Assembly: GCA_028288965.1 (NCBI GenBank)
Contig: JAQGHD010000024.1
Location: forward strand, 1-39,352
Origin: Candidatus Saccharimonadota bacterium
GTDB lineage: Bacteria > Patescibacteriota > Saccharimonadia > Saccharimonadales > JAQGHD01
DNA: 39,352 bases
Direction: 5' to 3'
This document shows positions 38,730 to 39,352 of the stretch, in pieces. Made by a program: the position numbers and the translations under genes. Below the pieces are notes generated by a model that worked only from the letters and a program-made list of their open reading frames with translations, did no database searches and was not told the DNA's origin. Each line of letters opens with the position of its first letter. The stretch's first letter is position 1.

Positions 38730-38743
38730 TTCCATCCCAGCCA
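38730..38743 (+). repeat. Possible degenerate repeat R5
   Basis: TTCCATCCCAGCCA, 46 bases after the stop of the membrane-anchored gene. It agrees with the CCCAGCCA end of R1-R4 but is short, so chance is quite possible. The distance from the stop is like that at R2 and R4 (26-41 bases to the start of the repeat). Confidence 0.28.
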
Positions 38744-38810
38744 TCACAGTTCCGGACGACACAATAGGGCACTGGTAACTATCTCGCCGAAGGTCTAATA
38801 TTTGGTCGTC

Positions 38811-39230
38811 TTAACTAGCCGGACTACCCGAGATATTGACCAGCCAGCTAATGCCGAACTTATCATTAAGCATGCCAAAGGTGTCGCCCCAAATGGCTTT
38901 TTCTAGCGGCATGGTAATAGTGCCGCCATCTGCTAGCTTCTTAAAATAGTCAGTGAGTTCGGCCTCGTTATCGCCACTCAGCGAGACGCTAAAGTTGGTG
39001 CCCGGTTTGTATTCCATTCGAGCCGGTGTGTCAGAAGCCATGAGGGTCAAACCATCGTCGCTTACTAGCGAGGCATGCATGATCAAGTTATCCTCGCTCG
39101 GATCCTTGGAGCCATTCAACTCTTTAAACGTTTGCAGATCCAGTTTGCCACCAAAGACACTTTTATAAAATTCCATCGCCTGGCGGGTATTATCTTTAAA
39201 ACTTATGTAGGGGTTTAGTTTGGTTGGCAT
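38811..39230 (-). CDS. VOC-superfamily protein (PhnB/glyoxalase-like)
   Basis: Small vicinal-oxygen-chelate protein of the PhnB-like group. The pattern is MPTKLNPYISFKDNTRQAME, FYKSVFGGKLDLQTFKEL, IMHASLVSDDGLTLMASDTP and the C-terminal WGDTFGMLNDKFGISWLVNI. 139 residues. These proteins are dimeric and often of unknown substrate. I start at ATG 39230 because AGGAG lies just upstream; a start at 39251 would add 7 residues and skip that site. Convergent with the membrane-anchored gene. Confidence 0.88.
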   Translation of the reverse strand: MPTKLNPYISFKDNTRQAMEFYKSVFGGKLDLQTFKELNGSKDPSEDNLIMHASLVSDDGLTLMASDTPARMEYKPGTNFSVSLSGDNEAELTDYFKKLADGGTITMPLEKAIWGDTFGMLNDKFGISWLVNISGSPAS

Positions 39231-39277
39231 AGGGACTCCTTGGTTAATCAATGTCTCTATCTTATCAGATATGTTAA

Positions 39278-39339
39278 AAGCGGCCGGTGCGGAAGTGGGG
39301 GAGATAAATCTCCTGATCCCAGTTCCGCCCGTGCCGCTT
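39278..39339. repeat. Long imperfect inverted repeat near the window end
   Basis: AAGCGGC (39278-39284) pairs with GCCGCTT (39333-39339). Inside, GCGGAA and TTCCGC, then GGGAGAT/ATCTCC around a 2-base loop, extend the stem to about 27 paired positions with mismatches and a bulge. It lies upstream of the VOC gene. The window ends 13 bases further on. Could be a terminator-like end of the next gene, a folded RNA, or a mobile-element end. Confidence 0.45.
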
Positions 39340-39352
39340 AAAACAATTTGCA

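Overview
The window reads as a gene-dense chromosomal segment of a Candidate Phyla Radiation bacterium, most likely a Saccharibacterium (TM7) or close relative. This is inferred from the divergent but complete ribosomal proteins, very short intergenic gaps and minimal machinery. UGA is an ordinary stop here (several ATGA stop/start overlaps), which argues against the recoded lineages Absconditabacteria (SR1) and Gracilibacteria. The assignment is not proven; no rRNA lies in the window.

Layout. 1-2761: end of an alpha-type ribosomal operon (rpsD partial, rpoA, rplQ, rplM, rpsI). 2758-7212: a lone minus-strand gene, an attenuator-like leader with a small gene, then trpS, an RluA-type pseudouridine synthase, a delta'-like clamp-loader subunit and a TPR protein. 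7263-10670: small minus-strand genes, tRNA-Tyr, two tRNA-Thr, zinc-less rpmG, a large unknown protein and tRNA-Trp. 10769-13258: P-loop kinase, YgjP-like metallopeptidase and a soluble PAS histidine kinase. 13299-16232: secE-nusG-rplK-rplA, interrupted by two small unknown genes. 16248-20033: a dTMP supply cluster (thymidylate kinase-like, dCTP deaminase-like, and a Tmk-ThyX-ThyX fusion). 20023-21298: two small minus-strand ORFs separated by hairpin-rich DNA, then an L10-type leader. 21299-24258: rplJ, rplL, an OmpR-type DNA-binding protein without receiver, a CPR-type unknown protein and a CDP-alcohol phosphatidyltransferase homologue. 24322-31927: dnaX, dnaB, a membrane GT-C-like protein, ybaB, recR, a DHH phosphoesterase and cysS. 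31943-36300 (minus): AI-2E-type permease, two GT4 glycosyltransferases and an alpha/beta hydrolase. 36463-39352: unknown gene, tRNA-Gln followed by repeated copies of its 3' end interleaved with small ORFs, a membrane-anchored protein and a VOC-family protein.

Promoters are unusually readable. Ribosomal and translation genes tend to have a -35/-10 pair, a leader and a Shine-Dalgarno site. More than a dozen other genes have a TATAAT-like box ending only 6-9 nt before the ATG, as expected for leaderless mRNAs.

Most notable signals: (1) the tRNA-Gln-anchored array of 3'-end repeats with single small ORFs between them; (2) the Tmk-ThyX-ThyX fusion, whose ThyX signature is split in complementary fashion between the two halves; (3) the leaderless architecture; (4) mutually exclusive hairpins upstream of the trpS cluster and of rplJ; (5) loss of zinc ligands in DnaX, RecR and L33.
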